From Mangrovivirga cuniculi (GTDB taxonomy: Bacteria; Bacteroidota; Bacteroidia; Cytophagales; Cyclobacteriaceae), in NCBI RefSeq assembly GCF_005166025.1, contig NZ_CP028923.1:3226001-3290000 (forward strand): a stretch of 64,000 nt of DNA. Direction: 5' to 3'. Shown here piece by piece: positions 43,764-54,322 of this stretch (position 1 is its first letter; the number at the start of each line of letters is the position of its first letter). A model generated the notes under the pieces. That model had not been told where the DNA came from. It ran no database searches and saw only the letters and a program-made list of their open reading frames with translations. The translations under genes were made by a program, and so were the position numbers.

Positions 43764-44134
43764 CCATGCTTTTCAAGATCACGATATTTCTTTAACTCAT
43801 AAAATAATACCAGCTGTAATACAAAAGAAGCCAATAAACCAAAAAATAATTTTACTCGTCCCAGCATAACCTCATTTCTATCTATATTGGGAGAGACTCC
43901 ATCATCAGACAACCAATAAATTACATCCGGAAGGATAAAACCTGCACATATTAGTGTTATAATTATCCCTGCAATAATCAATACTCCTTTAAACTGACCT
44001 TTTATTACAAGTACCGAAATGATACAAGGGTAAAGAAAACAAAGAGACCACCAATTACTAACCGGTAGCACGAAGACAAGGCCTCCCAGTATTATCAATA
44101 TTAAACAAATAAAATATAAAAAGTATTTAATCAT
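43760..44134 (-). CDS. Integral membrane protein of unknown function
   Basis: A 124-residue protein with four predicted helices (about 4-22, 28-44, 50-68, 92-112) and a short hydrophilic loop before the last. I do not recognise a family. It ends within the last codons of the convergent heme-motif gene. Just upstream lie the minus-strand tRNA-Glu genes. Confidence 0.65.
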   Translation of the reverse strand: MIKYFLYFICLILIILGGLVFVLPVSNWWSLCFLYPCIISVLVIKGQFKGVLIIAGIIITLICAGFILPDVIYWLSDDGVSPNIDRNEVMLGRVKLFFGLLASFVLQLVLFYELKKYRDLEKHG

Positions 44135-44241
44135 ACGATTAACCTATTCCTCATCTACTTAATTTAAGTATTAAAGCTCATAACAAAAATAGTAGCCGTC
44201 ATTGAAAACGGATAAATCAATTCCAAATTATAGTTTAGACC

Positions 44242-44275
44242 AAAAAAAAAACGTCGGAGAATTCCGACGTTTTTG
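44242..44275 (-). terminator. Terminator after the proximal tRNA-Glu
   Basis: AACGTCGGA/TCCGACGTT hairpin adjacent to the tRNA 3' end, with a long T tract on the minus strand (A run 44242-44250 on plus). Confidence 0.85.
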
Positions 44276-44347
44276 TAGCCCGTAGGGGATTCGAACCCCT
44301 GCTACCAGGATGAAAACCTGGCGTCCTAACCCCTAGACGAACGGGCC
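44276..44347 (-). tRNA. tRNA-Glu (anticodon TTC)
   Basis: A 72-nt cloverleaf on the minus strand, starting GGCCCGT and ending ACGGGCT plus discriminator A; a G1-U72 pair closes the acceptor. The anticodon stem CCAGG/CCTGG encloses TTTTCAT, giving anticodon TTC. The T arm holds GGTTCGAATCC. No CCA is encoded. It is identical to the copy 259 bases away. Confidence 0.97.
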
Positions 44348-44363
44348 GTGCTAAAAGGTGATG

Positions 44364-44393
44364 CAAATATAATGACTCAATTTAATTTTTCAA
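44364..44393 (-). promoter_or_regulatory. Promoter of the proximal tRNA-Glu
   Basis: On the minus strand: TTG, 19 bases, then TATATTTG. This is an exact match to the Bacteroidota TTG-N19-TAnnTTTG promoter, ending 16 bases before the mature tRNA. Confidence 0.8.
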
Positions 44394-44497
44394 CACCCTG
44401 GCAAAATATTTTCTACTATCCCTCCTTCATCATAACGTTACTACCTGATTGTTAAGGAGAAAAATTTTTTATGCTCCAGAAAAAAATTAATAAAAAA

Positions 44498-44529
44498 AAT
44501 CCCTTGCTCTAAAAAGAACAAGGGATTTA
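44498..44529 (-). terminator. Terminator after the distal tRNA-Glu
   Basis: A 10-bp stem AAATCCCTTG with CAAGGGATTT, followed on the minus strand by a T tract. It lies between the two tRNA genes, so each is its own transcription unit. Confidence 0.85.
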
Positions 44530-44534
44530 CTCAG

Positions 44535-44606
44535 TAGCCCGTAGGGGATTCGAACCCCTGCTACCAGGATGAAAACCTGGCGTCCTAACCCCTAGACGAA
44601 CGGGCC
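44535..44606 (-). tRNA. tRNA-Glu (anticodon TTC), second copy
   Basis: Same 72-nt sequence as the copy at 44276-44347, with the same G1-U72 closure and anticodon TTC. The identity extends to a 97-bp direct repeat (44275-44371 and 44534-44630) that covers the tRNA and the -7 box. Confidence 0.97.
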
Positions 44607-44622
44607 GTGCTAAAAGGTGATG

Positions 44623-44652
44623 CAAATATAGATTATCATTTTAAATTTTCAA
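44623..44652 (-). promoter_or_regulatory. Promoter of the distal tRNA-Glu
   Basis: Minus-strand TTG-N19-TATATTTG, again with exact 19-base spacing. The spacer sequence differs from the proximal copy while the boxes are kept. Confidence 0.8.
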
Positions 44653-45940
<1,288 letters not shown>

Positions 45941-45960
45941 TTTAAATTACTGAATAAATT

Positions 45961-45992
45961 AAAAAGCTTTCCGGATAACCGGAAAGCTTTTT
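45961..45992. terminator. Bidirectional terminator after gapA
   Basis: A perfect 14-bp stem AAAAAGCTTTCCGG with CCGGAAAGCTTTTT around an ATAA loop. It can also serve the convergent DUF4920 gene. Confidence 0.9.
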
Positions 45993-46014
45993 TTATATAA
46001 TAAAATATAGATTT

Positions 46015-46530
46015 TTACATTAAGATGACTCCATCAGCCACCAATGAATATACTATTTCATCCCCTTTAATCTTTTCAATATCTTCTTCCGCTTTACCCT
46101 CATCCATAGCATAGTGCTTTCTCATATCTTCAGATTGCACTTCCTTTTTTAAAACACCTTTTACAATTACCATTCTGCCCTCGATATTTTTAGGTACAAA
46201 AAAACTGTAATCTTTAAATGTCACTCGTAATGGTTTAACCTGTCCCGGAATGTCCAGGGTCATCCAGCAACCTTTTTTCTTACAAACACTGGATACCTCA
46301 CCGGTAACTTTTACAATTGTACTATCTTTTCCCTCCAGTAAATCCTCTGGAGAGGATAACTCTGAAGACCCTGATTTAGTAATTTCCTGGCCATAAAATG
46401 AATAATCTTTTGGAGTATTCTCTACATTCTCTGAATCCGCCTGATCAGATTCACTTTTTTCCTTATTTGAATTGCAAGAAATGGTAATAAAACCGGTAAC
46501 AAAAACTAAAAACAATAACCTTTTTTTCAT
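46015..46530 (-). CDS. DUF4920 lipoprotein
   Basis: A 171-residue lipoprotein (signal LLFLVFVTGFITISC, Cys about 19) with an acidic linker and the DUF4920 OB-like domain (about 45-171). It has KVTGEVSSVCKKKGCWMTL, whose CKKKGCWM cysteine pair could bind metal or form a disulfide, and YSFFVP. Periplasmic; function unknown. Confidence 0.82.
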   Translation of the reverse strand: MKKRLLFLVFVTGFITISCNSNKEKSESDQADSENVENTPKDYSFYGQEITKSGSSELSSPEDLLEGKDSTIVKVTGEVSSVCKKKGCWMTLDIPGQVKPLRVTFKDYSFFVPKNIEGRMVIVKGVLKKEVQSEDMRKHYAMDEGKAEEDIEKIKGDEIVYSLVADGVILM

Positions 46531-46638
46531 TTTATAAATGATTTTGAATTTCTAATACTGAACTTTGACGTATGATTATGCAATTGTAAATTTATTTACA
46601 CCTTTGATCATACTTATAGTTTAAAAATACTTATTCCA

Positions 46639-47883
46639 TTGGAAAATTTTTCGCTTTTAGAATTAAATCATAAAATAAAAACAATATTAAATGATAACCT
46701 GGAATCAAGTTACTGGGTTGTTGCTGAAATAGCTGAACTAAGAACCAACTATAAAGGTCATTGCTACCTGGAACTGGTAGATAAAGATGAAGATCAGGTT
46801 CTGGCTAAAAACAGGGCGACTATCTGGGCTTACACATTTCGAGGACTCAATGCCTGGTTTTTAAAAATCACGGGCTCTGAATTAGCCCAGGGAATGAAAG
46901 TTTTGTGCAAAGTCAAAGTTACTTTCCATGAAGTATATGGAATGTCTTTAAACATAACTGATATTGATCCAAAGTTTACCCTGGGTGAAAGAGCAGCTAA
47001 AAAGCAGGAAATTCTTCAACAGCTTGAAGAAGACGGGGTCATTAATATGAACAAAGAAATCCCACTACCTGTTGTACCTCAAAAAATTGCCATCGTCAGT
47101 AGTGAAACTGCAGCAGGATATCAGGATTTCATAAGTCAGTTGCATTCTAACCGGTTTGGATATAAGTTTCATACTACTCTTTTTAATTCTGTAATGCAGG
47201 GAAATCAAGCTCCTGAAAGCATCATCACAGCTCTTCACAGTATCCATGCCTCTTCTAAAGATTTTGATCTGGCAGTGATTATAAGAGGTGGTGGAGCACA
47301 ACTGGATCTTGAATGTTTCGACAATTACGAAGTTGCAATGCATACAGCCCAATTTCCCATTCCTGTTTTAACCGGTATAGGTCATGAAAGAGATGAAACT
47401 ATTACTGACCTGGTTGCCAACACTGCCCTAAAGACACCAACTGCTGTTGCTGAATTTCTAATCAGTGGAATTTATAGCTTTGAAGAAAAATTATTCAATG
47501 CTCAAAATACATTATCTGACAAATCCAGAGTCTTTATCCAGTCAGCTCTTGAAAAACTAAATTTTTATACTCATAATATTCAAAAAGCATCTGAAAATCT
47601 CATAAAAGAACATTATTATTCTTTAAATGACTTTAGAAATAAAATTGAGTTTAATACCAGAAATATTATAAAAAAAGAATCAGATTTTCTTAATTCTAGT
47701 GAGAAATTACTCTCAAGCATGAACCCGAAAAAGGTGATTGAACGTGGGTATACTTATACGGAGATTAATGGTGAAAACCTCAATAAGACTAATCAAATAG
47801 ATAAAGGATCAAAAATCAGAACAATAACCAAGAAATTTGATATCCTAAGTACCATCGATAAAATAGAGAAAAATGCCAAATAA
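46639..47883 (+). CDS. xseA: Exodeoxyribonuclease VII large subunit
   Basis: A 414-residue nuclease subunit. The N-terminal OB-fold (about 5-100) is followed by the catalytic domain with IVSSETAAGYQDF, GGGAQLDLECFDNYEVA and GIGHERDETITDLVANTALKTPTAVAEF, then a coiled coil. It acts on single-stranded DNA with XseB in repair. The start is TTG at 46639, supported by the OB-fold alignment. Its end overlaps xseB by 11 bases. Confidence 0.94.
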   Translation: MENFSLLELNHKIKTILNDNLESSYWVVAEIAELRTNYKGHCYLELVDKDEDQVLAKNRATIWAYTFRGLNAWFLKITGSELAQGMKVLCKVKVTFHEVYGMSLNITDIDPKFTLGERAAKKQEILQQLEEDGVINMNKEIPLPVVPQKIAIVSSETAAGYQDFISQLHSNRFGYKFHTTLFNSVMQGNQAPESIITALHSIHASSKDFDLAVIIRGGGAQLDLECFDNYEVAMHTAQFPIPVLTGIGHERDETITDLVANTALKTPTAVAEFLISGIYSFEEKLFNAQNTLSDKSRVFIQSALEKLNFYTHNIQKASENLIKEHYYSLNDFRNKIEFNTRNIIKKESDFLNSSEKLLSSMNPKKVIERGYTYTEINGENLNKTNQIDKGSKIRTITKKFDILSTIDKIEKNAK

Positions 47884-48076
47884 AAAGAAATTGAGTTACA
47901 AAGAGTCAATTGACAAATTGACATCCATTCTGGAGAAACTGGAAAACCAGGAAGGTGATATTGATGAATTGATGAAAGATGTGGATGAGGCAACAATGAT
48001 CATTAAGCAGTGTAGAGAGAAACTAAGAGGAACAGAAGAGCAATTATCCAGTAAATTTGATGAAATCGATAATTAA
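47873..48076 (+). CDS. xseB: Exodeoxyribonuclease VII small subunit
   Basis: A 67-residue helical protein with the XseB pattern LSYKESIDKLTSILEKLENQEGDIDELMKDVDEA. It overlaps xseA by 11 bases. A terminator lies about 90 bases on. Confidence 0.93.
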   Translation: MPNKKKLSYKESIDKLTSILEKLENQEGDIDELMKDVDEATMIIKQCREKLRGTEEQLSSKFDEIDN

Positions 48077-48166
48077 ATAATCAAAAATTGTTATTTTCTT
48101 ATTATAAAACACCATTAAATACAATTAAACAACCTTTTCTCATACAAGATTATAAATTCAACAAAT

Positions 48167-48194
48167 AACACACTTAAATAAGTGTGTTTTTTTT
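48167..48194 (+). terminator. Terminator of xseAB
   Basis: AACACACT/AGTGTGTT hairpin and a T8 tract. Confidence 0.8.
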
Positions 48195-48290
48195 ATATAT
48201 CTGAATAAGTCAAAATATTAATTAACATTATCTTAATTCCACTATAAGATCATGTAATAAAAACCTGTTTTAAGCAAATTTTCGCTCATA

Positions 48291-48320
48291 TTTCGGTAGA
48301 TTAGAAGGCTCATATTTTTG
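48291..48320 (+). promoter_or_regulatory. Promoter of gltBD
   Basis: TTT at 48291, 19 bases, then TATTTTTG at 48313-48320. The -7 box is exact and the -33 box near (TTT instead of TTG). The leader to ATG 48336 is only about 10 bases. Confidence 0.6.
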
Positions 48321-48335
48321 AATAACAGGTAAAGA

Positions 48336-49277
48336 ATGAACATAGCACAGGAATTTAAAGATAACTGCGGCTTCGGTATGATGTCGCAAATTAAGAATAT
48401 TGCGTCCAGACAAATGGTTGATGACTCGATCGAAGCATTAAAAAGAATGATGCATCGAGGAGCTATTGCAGCTGATGGAAAAAGTGGGGACGGATGTGGA
48501 TTCCTGTTTTCAATGCCACATAAATTTATGAGAAAAATAGCCTCAGTAAATGGCTTCGATCTCCCTTCGAGATATGCTGTGGCAATGACCTTTTATACTG
48601 ACGATGAACAAAAAATAATCTTCGAAGAAGCCTGTAAAAGAAATGATCTAAAAATACTTTTTACCAGATCTGTCCCTACTGAAGAAGCTAACCTTGGAGA
48701 GCAGGCTAAAAAAATAATGCCAGAAATTGTCCAGACCTTTGTCATTCCCAATTCGCCAATGGCACAAAGAAGGTTTGAAGCATTGTTATACCTGACAAGA
48801 AAAGATGTTGAATCTGAAATTGAGGACATCAATTTTACAATAGCTTCCTTTTCTGATAAAATGATTTCCTATAAAGGACTTCTTTTACCTACGTTGATCG
48901 ATGAATTTTACACTGACCTTAAGGATAAGGATTTTGAAGTGAGTTTTGCTGTATTTCATCAGCGATTCAGCACGAATACAATGCCCAGGTGGCCTTTAGC
49001 ACAACCTTTTAGATGTGTAGCCCACAATGGAGAAATCAATTCCATAAAAGCCAACAGGTATAATGTCAGGGTTAATATGGAAAACATGGCTGGAAATATT
49101 TTTGACGATGAAGAAATGAAAAGGCTAATGCCAATTCTTCAAAAAGAAACCAGTGATAGTGCCTCATTTGATAATTATTTTGAATTTCTTATCCAGAATG
49201 GTGTTGATTTTTTCAAAGCAGTTCGTTCAATGGTCCCCCTCCTTTTCAAAATGCACCACACCTCGATGCCGGATTAA
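48336..49277 (+). CDS. gltB: Glutamate synthase large subunit, N-terminal part (frameshifted)
   Basis: The glutaminase (class II amidotransferase) domain of GltB: the nucleophile Cys in NCGFGMM after a short propeptide, ADGKSGDGCGFLF, FHQRFSTNTMPRWPLAQPFRCVAHNGEINSI. The frame ends at 49277 in a non-homologous tail after MVP. One extra C in the C run at 49235-49239 restores MVPPPFQNAPHLDAGLRAFYEY and joins the next segment. The whole gene would encode 1474 residues, normal for GltB. Confidence 0.9.
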   Translation: MNIAQEFKDNCGFGMMSQIKNIASRQMVDDSIEALKRMMHRGAIAADGKSGDGCGFLFSMPHKFMRKIASVNGFDLPSRYAVAMTFYTDDEQKIIFEEACKRNDLKILFTRSVPTEEANLGEQAKKIMPEIVQTFVIPNSPMAQRRFEALLYLTRKDVESEIEDINFTIASFSDKMISYKGLLLPTLIDEFYTDLKDKDFEVSFAVFHQRFSTNTMPRWPLAQPFRCVAHNGEINSIKANRYNVRVNMENMAGNIFDDEEMKRLMPILQKETSDSASFDNYFEFLIQNGVDFFKAVRSMVPLLFKMHHTSMPD

Positions 49278-52200
49278 GAGCATTTTACGAATACACTGCC
49301 TGTAATTTTGAGGCATGGGATGGTCCAGCTGCATTGAATATAACCAATGGAAGGTACGTAGGCACTGTATTAGATAGAAACGGCCTCAGACCTGCTAAAT
49401 ATATCATAACTCATGATGATCGTCTGATTATCGCCAGTGAATATGGAATTATTGATCTCGAATCGGAAAATATAAAGGAACAGGGTAAATTAACTTCCGG
49501 ACAAATGATTGCTGCAGACCTGAAGTTTGGCAAGATTTACAAAAATCATGAGATCAATGAATATATCACCAACACCATTCCTTATGAAAAATGGCTAAAT
49601 GAAAGCTCTTCTTATTTAATGGAGCACACTGAAAATAATTTCAGTGATTTTTCCGACTTAAGGCATCCCAACCTTGTGGAAATGCAACGCTACCACAATT
49701 ACACCAATGAGGTTATGTCTTCTATCATCGAACCGATGATCAAAAATGGTAAGGAAGAAACTGGCTCCATGGGAGATGACACTCCGGCTGCCTGCTTTAG
49801 TGATCACCAAAGAAATTTTACTGATTTTTTCAGACAGAAGTTTGCTCAGGTAACTAATCCGCCAATTGATCCACTACGTGAAAAGATCGTCATGTCAACG
49901 GCAGTATCTTTCGGAAGCAGAAATAATGTTTTAAAAGAAACACCGCATCATTCTCACAGATTAATCTCCATGTCACCGATAATGTCCAAAGAAAAAATGG
50001 ACATACTTACTTCGTTTGGTGATGAAAGCCATGAATTATATGATCCTCACTATAAATATGAATCCTTCGAAACTTGCTTTACTGGTGATCTTAAAGACTC
50101 CCTGGTTACATTAGGAGACAAAATAATCAAATCAGTAAAAGATGATGGAGTCAGGCAAATTATTTTAGATGACAGATGTCTGAGTGAAGAAAATATGCTT
50201 ATGCCAATGCCATTGGTTGTAGGTTATTTAAACACGCTATTTCTAAAAGAGGGAATCAGAAGTAAAGTTAACTTTATTGCTATATCGGGTGAGGTATTAG
50301 ATTCTCACTCTGCAGCCGTACTTCTTGGATTTGGGGCAACAGCAGTATATCCTTACCTTCTTTATGCTTCTGCATTATCTGTTATAGAAAGACAGAAAGA
50401 TTGCAGACATAACGCAAGAAAGATCGGATTAAAAAAGGTTCAGACATCGGTTAATAATGGCCTTTTAAAGATCATGTCGAAAATGGGGATCAGTACTGTA
50501 GAAAGTTATATTAATGCTGCTCTATTTGATGTGATCGGTTTATCAGAAGAAATAACTGAAGAGTGTTTCCCGGATGCATCGGTGATTATACCAGGCCTGA
50601 ATTACCTGGACATTGAGCATCGATTAAGAAAAGCACATAAAAATGCTTATATCAGCCATTACAGAAAGAAACTCTATCCGCTGGAAGTAGGCAGTTTCTA
50701 TAAATACATGGACAAAGGAGAGTACCATGACTTTTCTCCGGATGTAGTACACCATGTACATAAATTCGCAAGGTCGGGTAAGCCGGTTGACTATGATGAA
50801 TACAAGAACAGGATCAACAACAGAGGTTTAAAAATGATCCGGGATTTCTTTGAATTCAATCCGGATAAAGAAAAAATTGAAATCGATAAAGTCGAACCGA
50901 TTGAAGAAATAACCAGGAGATTTACTTCAGCAGCCATGAGCCTTGGATCTATCTCCCCTGAAGCTCATGAGGCAATCGCCGAGGCGATGAACACTCTTCA
51001 TGCAAAATCTAATTCAGGAGAAGGTGGAGAAGATAAAGCGAGATATAACACCATTAAAAACAGTAGCATAAAACAAGTTGCCTCAGGTAGGTTTGGTGTT
51101 ACACCGGCTTACCTAAGGAGTGCATCAGAGATACAGATCAAAATTGCCCAGGGAGCTAAACCTGGCGAAGGCGGTCAGCTTCCAGGCTCCAAAGTCACAC
51201 CTTTGATAGCAACCCTAAGATATACTATACCCGGTGTAACCCTTATATCTCCTCCCCCACATCACGATATATATTCAATTGAAGATCTTGCACAACTTAT
51301 TTTTGACCTAAAGCAGGTTAATCCTAAGGCGAGGGTAAGTGTGAAATTAGTTTCAACTGCAGGTGTAGGAACAATTGCATGTGGAGTGGCTAAAGCGTAT
51401 GCTGACAGAATTGTGATCTCCGGAGCGGATGGTGGTACAGGAGCAGCTCAGCTTGGAAGCATAAAGTTTGCCGGTAATCCGTGGGAACCTGGCCTGGCTG
51501 ACGCACATCAATCTCTAAAAGCTAATAATCTGCGCCAAAATGTTCAGCTAGTTACTGATGGAGGGCTAAAAACCGGTCTTGATGTTGTAAAAGCTGCTAT
51601 TCTTGGTGCTGAAGTTTATGGTTTTGGTACTGCATTACTATCAACTGTAGGTTGTAAAATCTTGCGTGTCTGCCATCTTAATAAATGCAGTGTCGGTATC
51701 GCAACTCAGAATGAATTACTCAGAAAATATTATGTAGGAACAGTTGAAGGTGTTATTAATTATCTCAAAGCTGTTGCTCAGGAAGTGAGGGAAATCCTTG
51801 CTGAACTGGGATATAAAAAGCTCGATGATATAATTGGAAGAACTGAACTATTAAAAGTTGTAAATGATGAGCTGGCCCTAAAGTTTAATTTTGACAAATT
51901 ACTCCGAAGAGTTGAGGGATGCAACACCTGTCAAAAAGGCTTCAATGAACCCTATGATAAAAACGAATTTGAAAAGTCTATTTATAAAGAGGTTGCAGAA
52001 TTAATAGAAAATAATTCAGGACCTGTCACCCTTCAAAAAGAGATAAGAAATACTAACAGAAGTTTTGGAGCATATATCAGTGGTTTTATTGCTGAGAAAC
52101 ATGGCGATATTGGAATGCCAAAATACTCCATCAATTTTGATCTGAAAGGAACGGCGGGTCAGTCGTTTGGAGCCTTCTTAATGAATGGTATGAGCTTAAA

Positions 52201-52759
52201 CCTGCTGGGTAGCGCGAATGACTATGTCGGAAAAGGGATGCGAGGCGGACAAATCATTGTTAAACCTCATAATCCTGAACAATTACTAAATCTTGCCGGA
52301 AACACTTGTCTTTATGGGGCTACCGGAGGTAAATTATTTGTAAGCGGATCTGTGGGTGAGCGTTTTGCGGTCAGAAATAGTGGAGCCCTGGCAGTAGTCG
52401 AAGGAACGGGTGATCACGCCTGTGAATACATGACCGGAGGAACAGTGGTTATCCTGGGTAATACGGGAATAAACTTCGGTGCCGGTATGACTGGAGGTGT
52501 AGCATTTGTTTATGACAAAGAACATGCTTTTATGGACAAAATGAATCATCAGCTAATTCATGCTCAGAGAATTGATACCGATGAAAATGACGAAGCAAGA
52601 TATTATCTTAAAAGCATCCTTAGTAGTTATTTAAGGAAAACCGCTAGTCCAAGAGCAGAAAAAATACTCGAAAATTACCGTGAGGAACTAAGGTATTTCT
52701 ACATGGTAAAATCAAAAGACATGAATAACGTTCCATTGAACCCATTTGATGGTAACTAA
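49238..52759 (+). CDS. gltB: Glutamate synthase large subunit, central and C-terminal parts (frameshifted continuation)
   Basis: This frame continues GltB; the first ATG-like codon an automated caller would use is at 49334, but homology starts at the frameshift. It covers the central domain, the FMN-binding synthase domain (SNSGEGGEDKARY, KPGEGGQLPGSKV, SGADGGTGAAQLGS), the 3Fe-4S cysteines in CKILRVCHLNKC, and the C-terminal beta-helix domain rich in glycine turns (GATGGKLFVSGSVGERFAVRNSGA). It transfers the ammonia from glutamine to 2-oxoglutarate with electrons from GltD. Confidence 0.92.
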   Translation, partial: PPFQNAPHLDAGLRAFYEYTACNFEAWDGPAALNITNGRYVGTVLDRNGLRPAKYIITHDDRLIIASEYGIIDLESENIKEQGKLTSGQMIAADLKFGKIYKNHEINEYITNTIPYEKWLNESSSYLMEHTENNFSDFSDLRHPNLVEMQRYHNYTNEVMSSIIEPMIKNGKEETGSMGDDTPAACFSDHQRNFTDFFRQKFAQVTNPPIDPLREKIVMSTAVSFGSRNNVLKETPHHSHRLISMSPIMSKEKMDILTSFGDESHELYDPHYKYESFETCFTGDLKDSLVTLGDKIIKSVKDDGVRQIILDDRCLSEENMLMPMPLVVGYLNTLFLKEGIRSKVNFIAISGEVLDSHSAAVLLGFGATAVYPYLLYASALSVIERQKDCRHNARKIGLKKVQTSVNNGLLKIMSKMGISTVESYINAALFDVIGLSEEITEECFPDASVIIPGLNYLDIEHRLRKAHKNAYISHYRKKLYPLEVGSFYKYMDKGEYHDFSPDVVHHVHKFARSGKPVDYDEYKNRINNRGLKMIRDFFEFNPDKEKIEIDKVEPIEEITRRFTSAAMSLGSISPEAHEAIAEAMNTLHAKSNSGEGGEDKARYNTIKNSSIKQVASGRFGVTPAYLRSASEIQIKIAQGAKPGEGGQLPGSKVTPLIATLRYTIPGVTLISPPPHHDIYSIEDLAQLIFDLKQVNPKARVSVKLVSTAGVGTIACGVAKAYADRIVISGADGGTGAAQLGSIKFAGNPWEPGLADAHQSLKANNLRQNVQLVTDGGLKTGLDVVKAAILGAEVYGFGTALLSTVGCKILRVCHLNKCSVGIATQNELLRKYYVGTVEGVINYLKAVAQEVREILAELGYKKLDDIIGRTELLKVVNDELALKFNFDKLLRRVEGCNTCQKGFNEPYDKNEFEKSIYKEVAELIENNSGPVTLQKEIRNTNRSFGAYISGFIAEKHGDIGMPKYSINFDLKGTAGQSFGAFLMNGMSLNLLGSANDYVGKGMRGGQIIVKPHNPEQLLNLAGNTCLYGATGGKLFVSGSVGERFAVRNSGALAVVEGTGDHACEYMTGGTVVILGNTGINFGAGMTGGVAFVYDKEHAFMDKMNHQLIHAQRIDTDENDEARYYLKSILSSYLRKTASPRAEKILENYREELRYFYMVKSKDMNNVPLNPFDGN

Positions 52760-52780
52760 GAAATTAAAAAGGAGGAGAAA

Positions 52781-54205
52781 TTGCAGGAATTCACAAAGAT
52801 AGAAAGAATCAATCCAAAGGTTAAACCCGGTGATGAAAGGGTTAACAACTTTGATGAAATATACGAAATCTATTCTGAGGAAGAAGCTGGTACACAAGCT
52901 GACCGATGTATTCAGTGTGGCAATCCTTATTGTAGTTCTACAGGCTGCCCATTGAGCAACAATATTCCTCAGTGGCTAAAGTATATTGCTGAGAAGGACC
53001 TTGAACTTGCTTTTGAGATAAGTAATGAAACTTCACCGTTTCCTGAAATCCTTGGTAGAATTTGTCCACAAGACAGGTTATGTGAGGGAGCTTGTACTTT
53101 AGATGATGGCTTTGGAGCGATAACAATAGGTTCAATCGAGGTTAGTATAACGGAAAAAGGATTCGAAAAGGGTATGAAACCCGAATATCCGGGAATAACC
53201 TCTGATAAAAAAGTAGCAATAATCGGCTCAGGTCCTGCAGGTATATCGTGTGCTACCTTTTTGCTAAGAGCCGGAATCAAACCTGTTATTTTTGAAAAAG
53301 CAGATAAAGCAGGTGGGCTTCTTACTTATGGAATTCCAGGATTCAAACTAGAAAAGGAAGTAGTAGACAAAAGAATGGATCAGCTTTATCAAGCAGGTCT
53401 GGAAATTAATTTGAATACTGAAATTGGTAAGGATGTATCATTTGAAAAGTTAAAAGAAGAATACGACGCCATTTTTATAGGGATAGGGGCCATGGAAGGC
53501 AGACTTTTAAATTATGAGGGGTACAGTGCGAATAATGTATTTATGGCTGTTCCTTTTCTGACCAATATCCAAAAGAAAATTTTCGACCAACAATATGATA
53601 AGAAATACTCTGTCAAAGGAAAGAATGTAATGGTCATAGGTGGTGGAGACACTGCGATGGACTGTGTTAGAACTTCGATAAGAGAAAATGCGACTAGTGT
53701 TCGCTGTGTATATCGAAGAGACGAGGAAAATATGCCCGGCAGTGCTAAGGAAGTTCAATCAGCCAAAGAAGAAGGCGTAGAATTTATCTGGCAAATGCAG
53801 CCGAAAGGATTTGTGGCAGATGACAGAGGGTATATTATTGGTGTCAAATTCATTAAGACAAAGTTAATGCCATCTCCAGAGGGCGGACGTATGCAGGTAA
53901 TTGAGGAAGAAGGCACTGAGGAAATCAAATATGCAGATGTGATTATTCTTGCTTTGGGCTTTAACAATGAGAAGCTTACCTTTTTAGAAGAAAATAATAT
54001 AAAAACCAATAAATGGAATGCAATTGAGGTCACAGACAAATGTGAAACTAATGTAGAAGGGGTCTTTGCAGGTGGTGATGGTAGCAGAGGTGCTGACCTG
54101 GTAGTTAACGCCGCTCTTGATGGTCGTGAAGCTGCTTTTGCAATTATGGATTATATATACGAGAATGAAAATAAGGAAAATAAAGCGCGATCATTCCCCG
54201 GCTAA
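52781..54205 (+). CDS. gltD: Glutamate synthase small subunit
   Basis: A 474-residue subunit that passes electrons from NAD(P)H to GltB. N-terminal Fe-S cysteines are in CIQCGNPYCSSTGCPLSN and CPQDRLCEGAC. FAD motif IIGSGPAGISCA and NAD(P) motif VIGGGDTAMDCVR follow, then GVFAGGDGSRGADLVV. The start is TTG at 52781, decided by a strong Shine-Dalgarno (AAGGAGGAG, about 5 bases before). Such a strong site is uncommon in Bacteroidota. It is 21 bases after gltB. Confidence 0.93.
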   Translation: MQEFTKIERINPKVKPGDERVNNFDEIYEIYSEEEAGTQADRCIQCGNPYCSSTGCPLSNNIPQWLKYIAEKDLELAFEISNETSPFPEILGRICPQDRLCEGACTLDDGFGAITIGSIEVSITEKGFEKGMKPEYPGITSDKKVAIIGSGPAGISCATFLLRAGIKPVIFEKADKAGGLLTYGIPGFKLEKEVVDKRMDQLYQAGLEINLNTEIGKDVSFEKLKEEYDAIFIGIGAMEGRLLNYEGYSANNVFMAVPFLTNIQKKIFDQQYDKKYSVKGKNVMVIGGGDTAMDCVRTSIRENATSVRCVYRRDEENMPGSAKEVQSAKEEGVEFIWQMQPKGFVADDRGYIIGVKFIKTKLMPSPEGGRMQVIEEEGTEEIKYADVIILALGFNNEKLTFLEENNIKTNKWNAIEVTDKCETNVEGVFAGGDGSRGADLVVNAALDGREAAFAIMDYIYENENKENKARSFPG

Positions 54206-54233
54206 CCCAAACATGAAATAAAAGCCGATCGCG

Positions 54234-54264
54234 AGGCTGTTTGATTTCCAAACAGCCTATTTTT
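54234..54264 (+). terminator. Terminator of gltBD
   Basis: AGGCTGTTT/AAACAGCCT hairpin with a following T-rich tract, 28 bases after the gltD stop. Confidence 0.8.
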
Positions 54265-54270
54265 ATGCAT

Positions 54271-54303
54271 AAAAAAACCTCTGTGAAATTTACAGAGGTT
54301 TAA
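54271..54303 (-). terminator. Terminator of the DUF6089 gene
   Basis: AACCTCTGT/ACAGAGGTT hairpin with a T7 tract on the minus strand, just after the stop at 54323. Confidence 0.8.
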
Positions 54304-54322
54304 CTTATAAATCATAAATATC

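Noticed and set aside
48336-49340. Genuine split or programmed frameshift in gltB
   Set aside because: No slippery sequence or stimulator is evident, and the same one-base deletion pattern recurs in five other unrelated genes.
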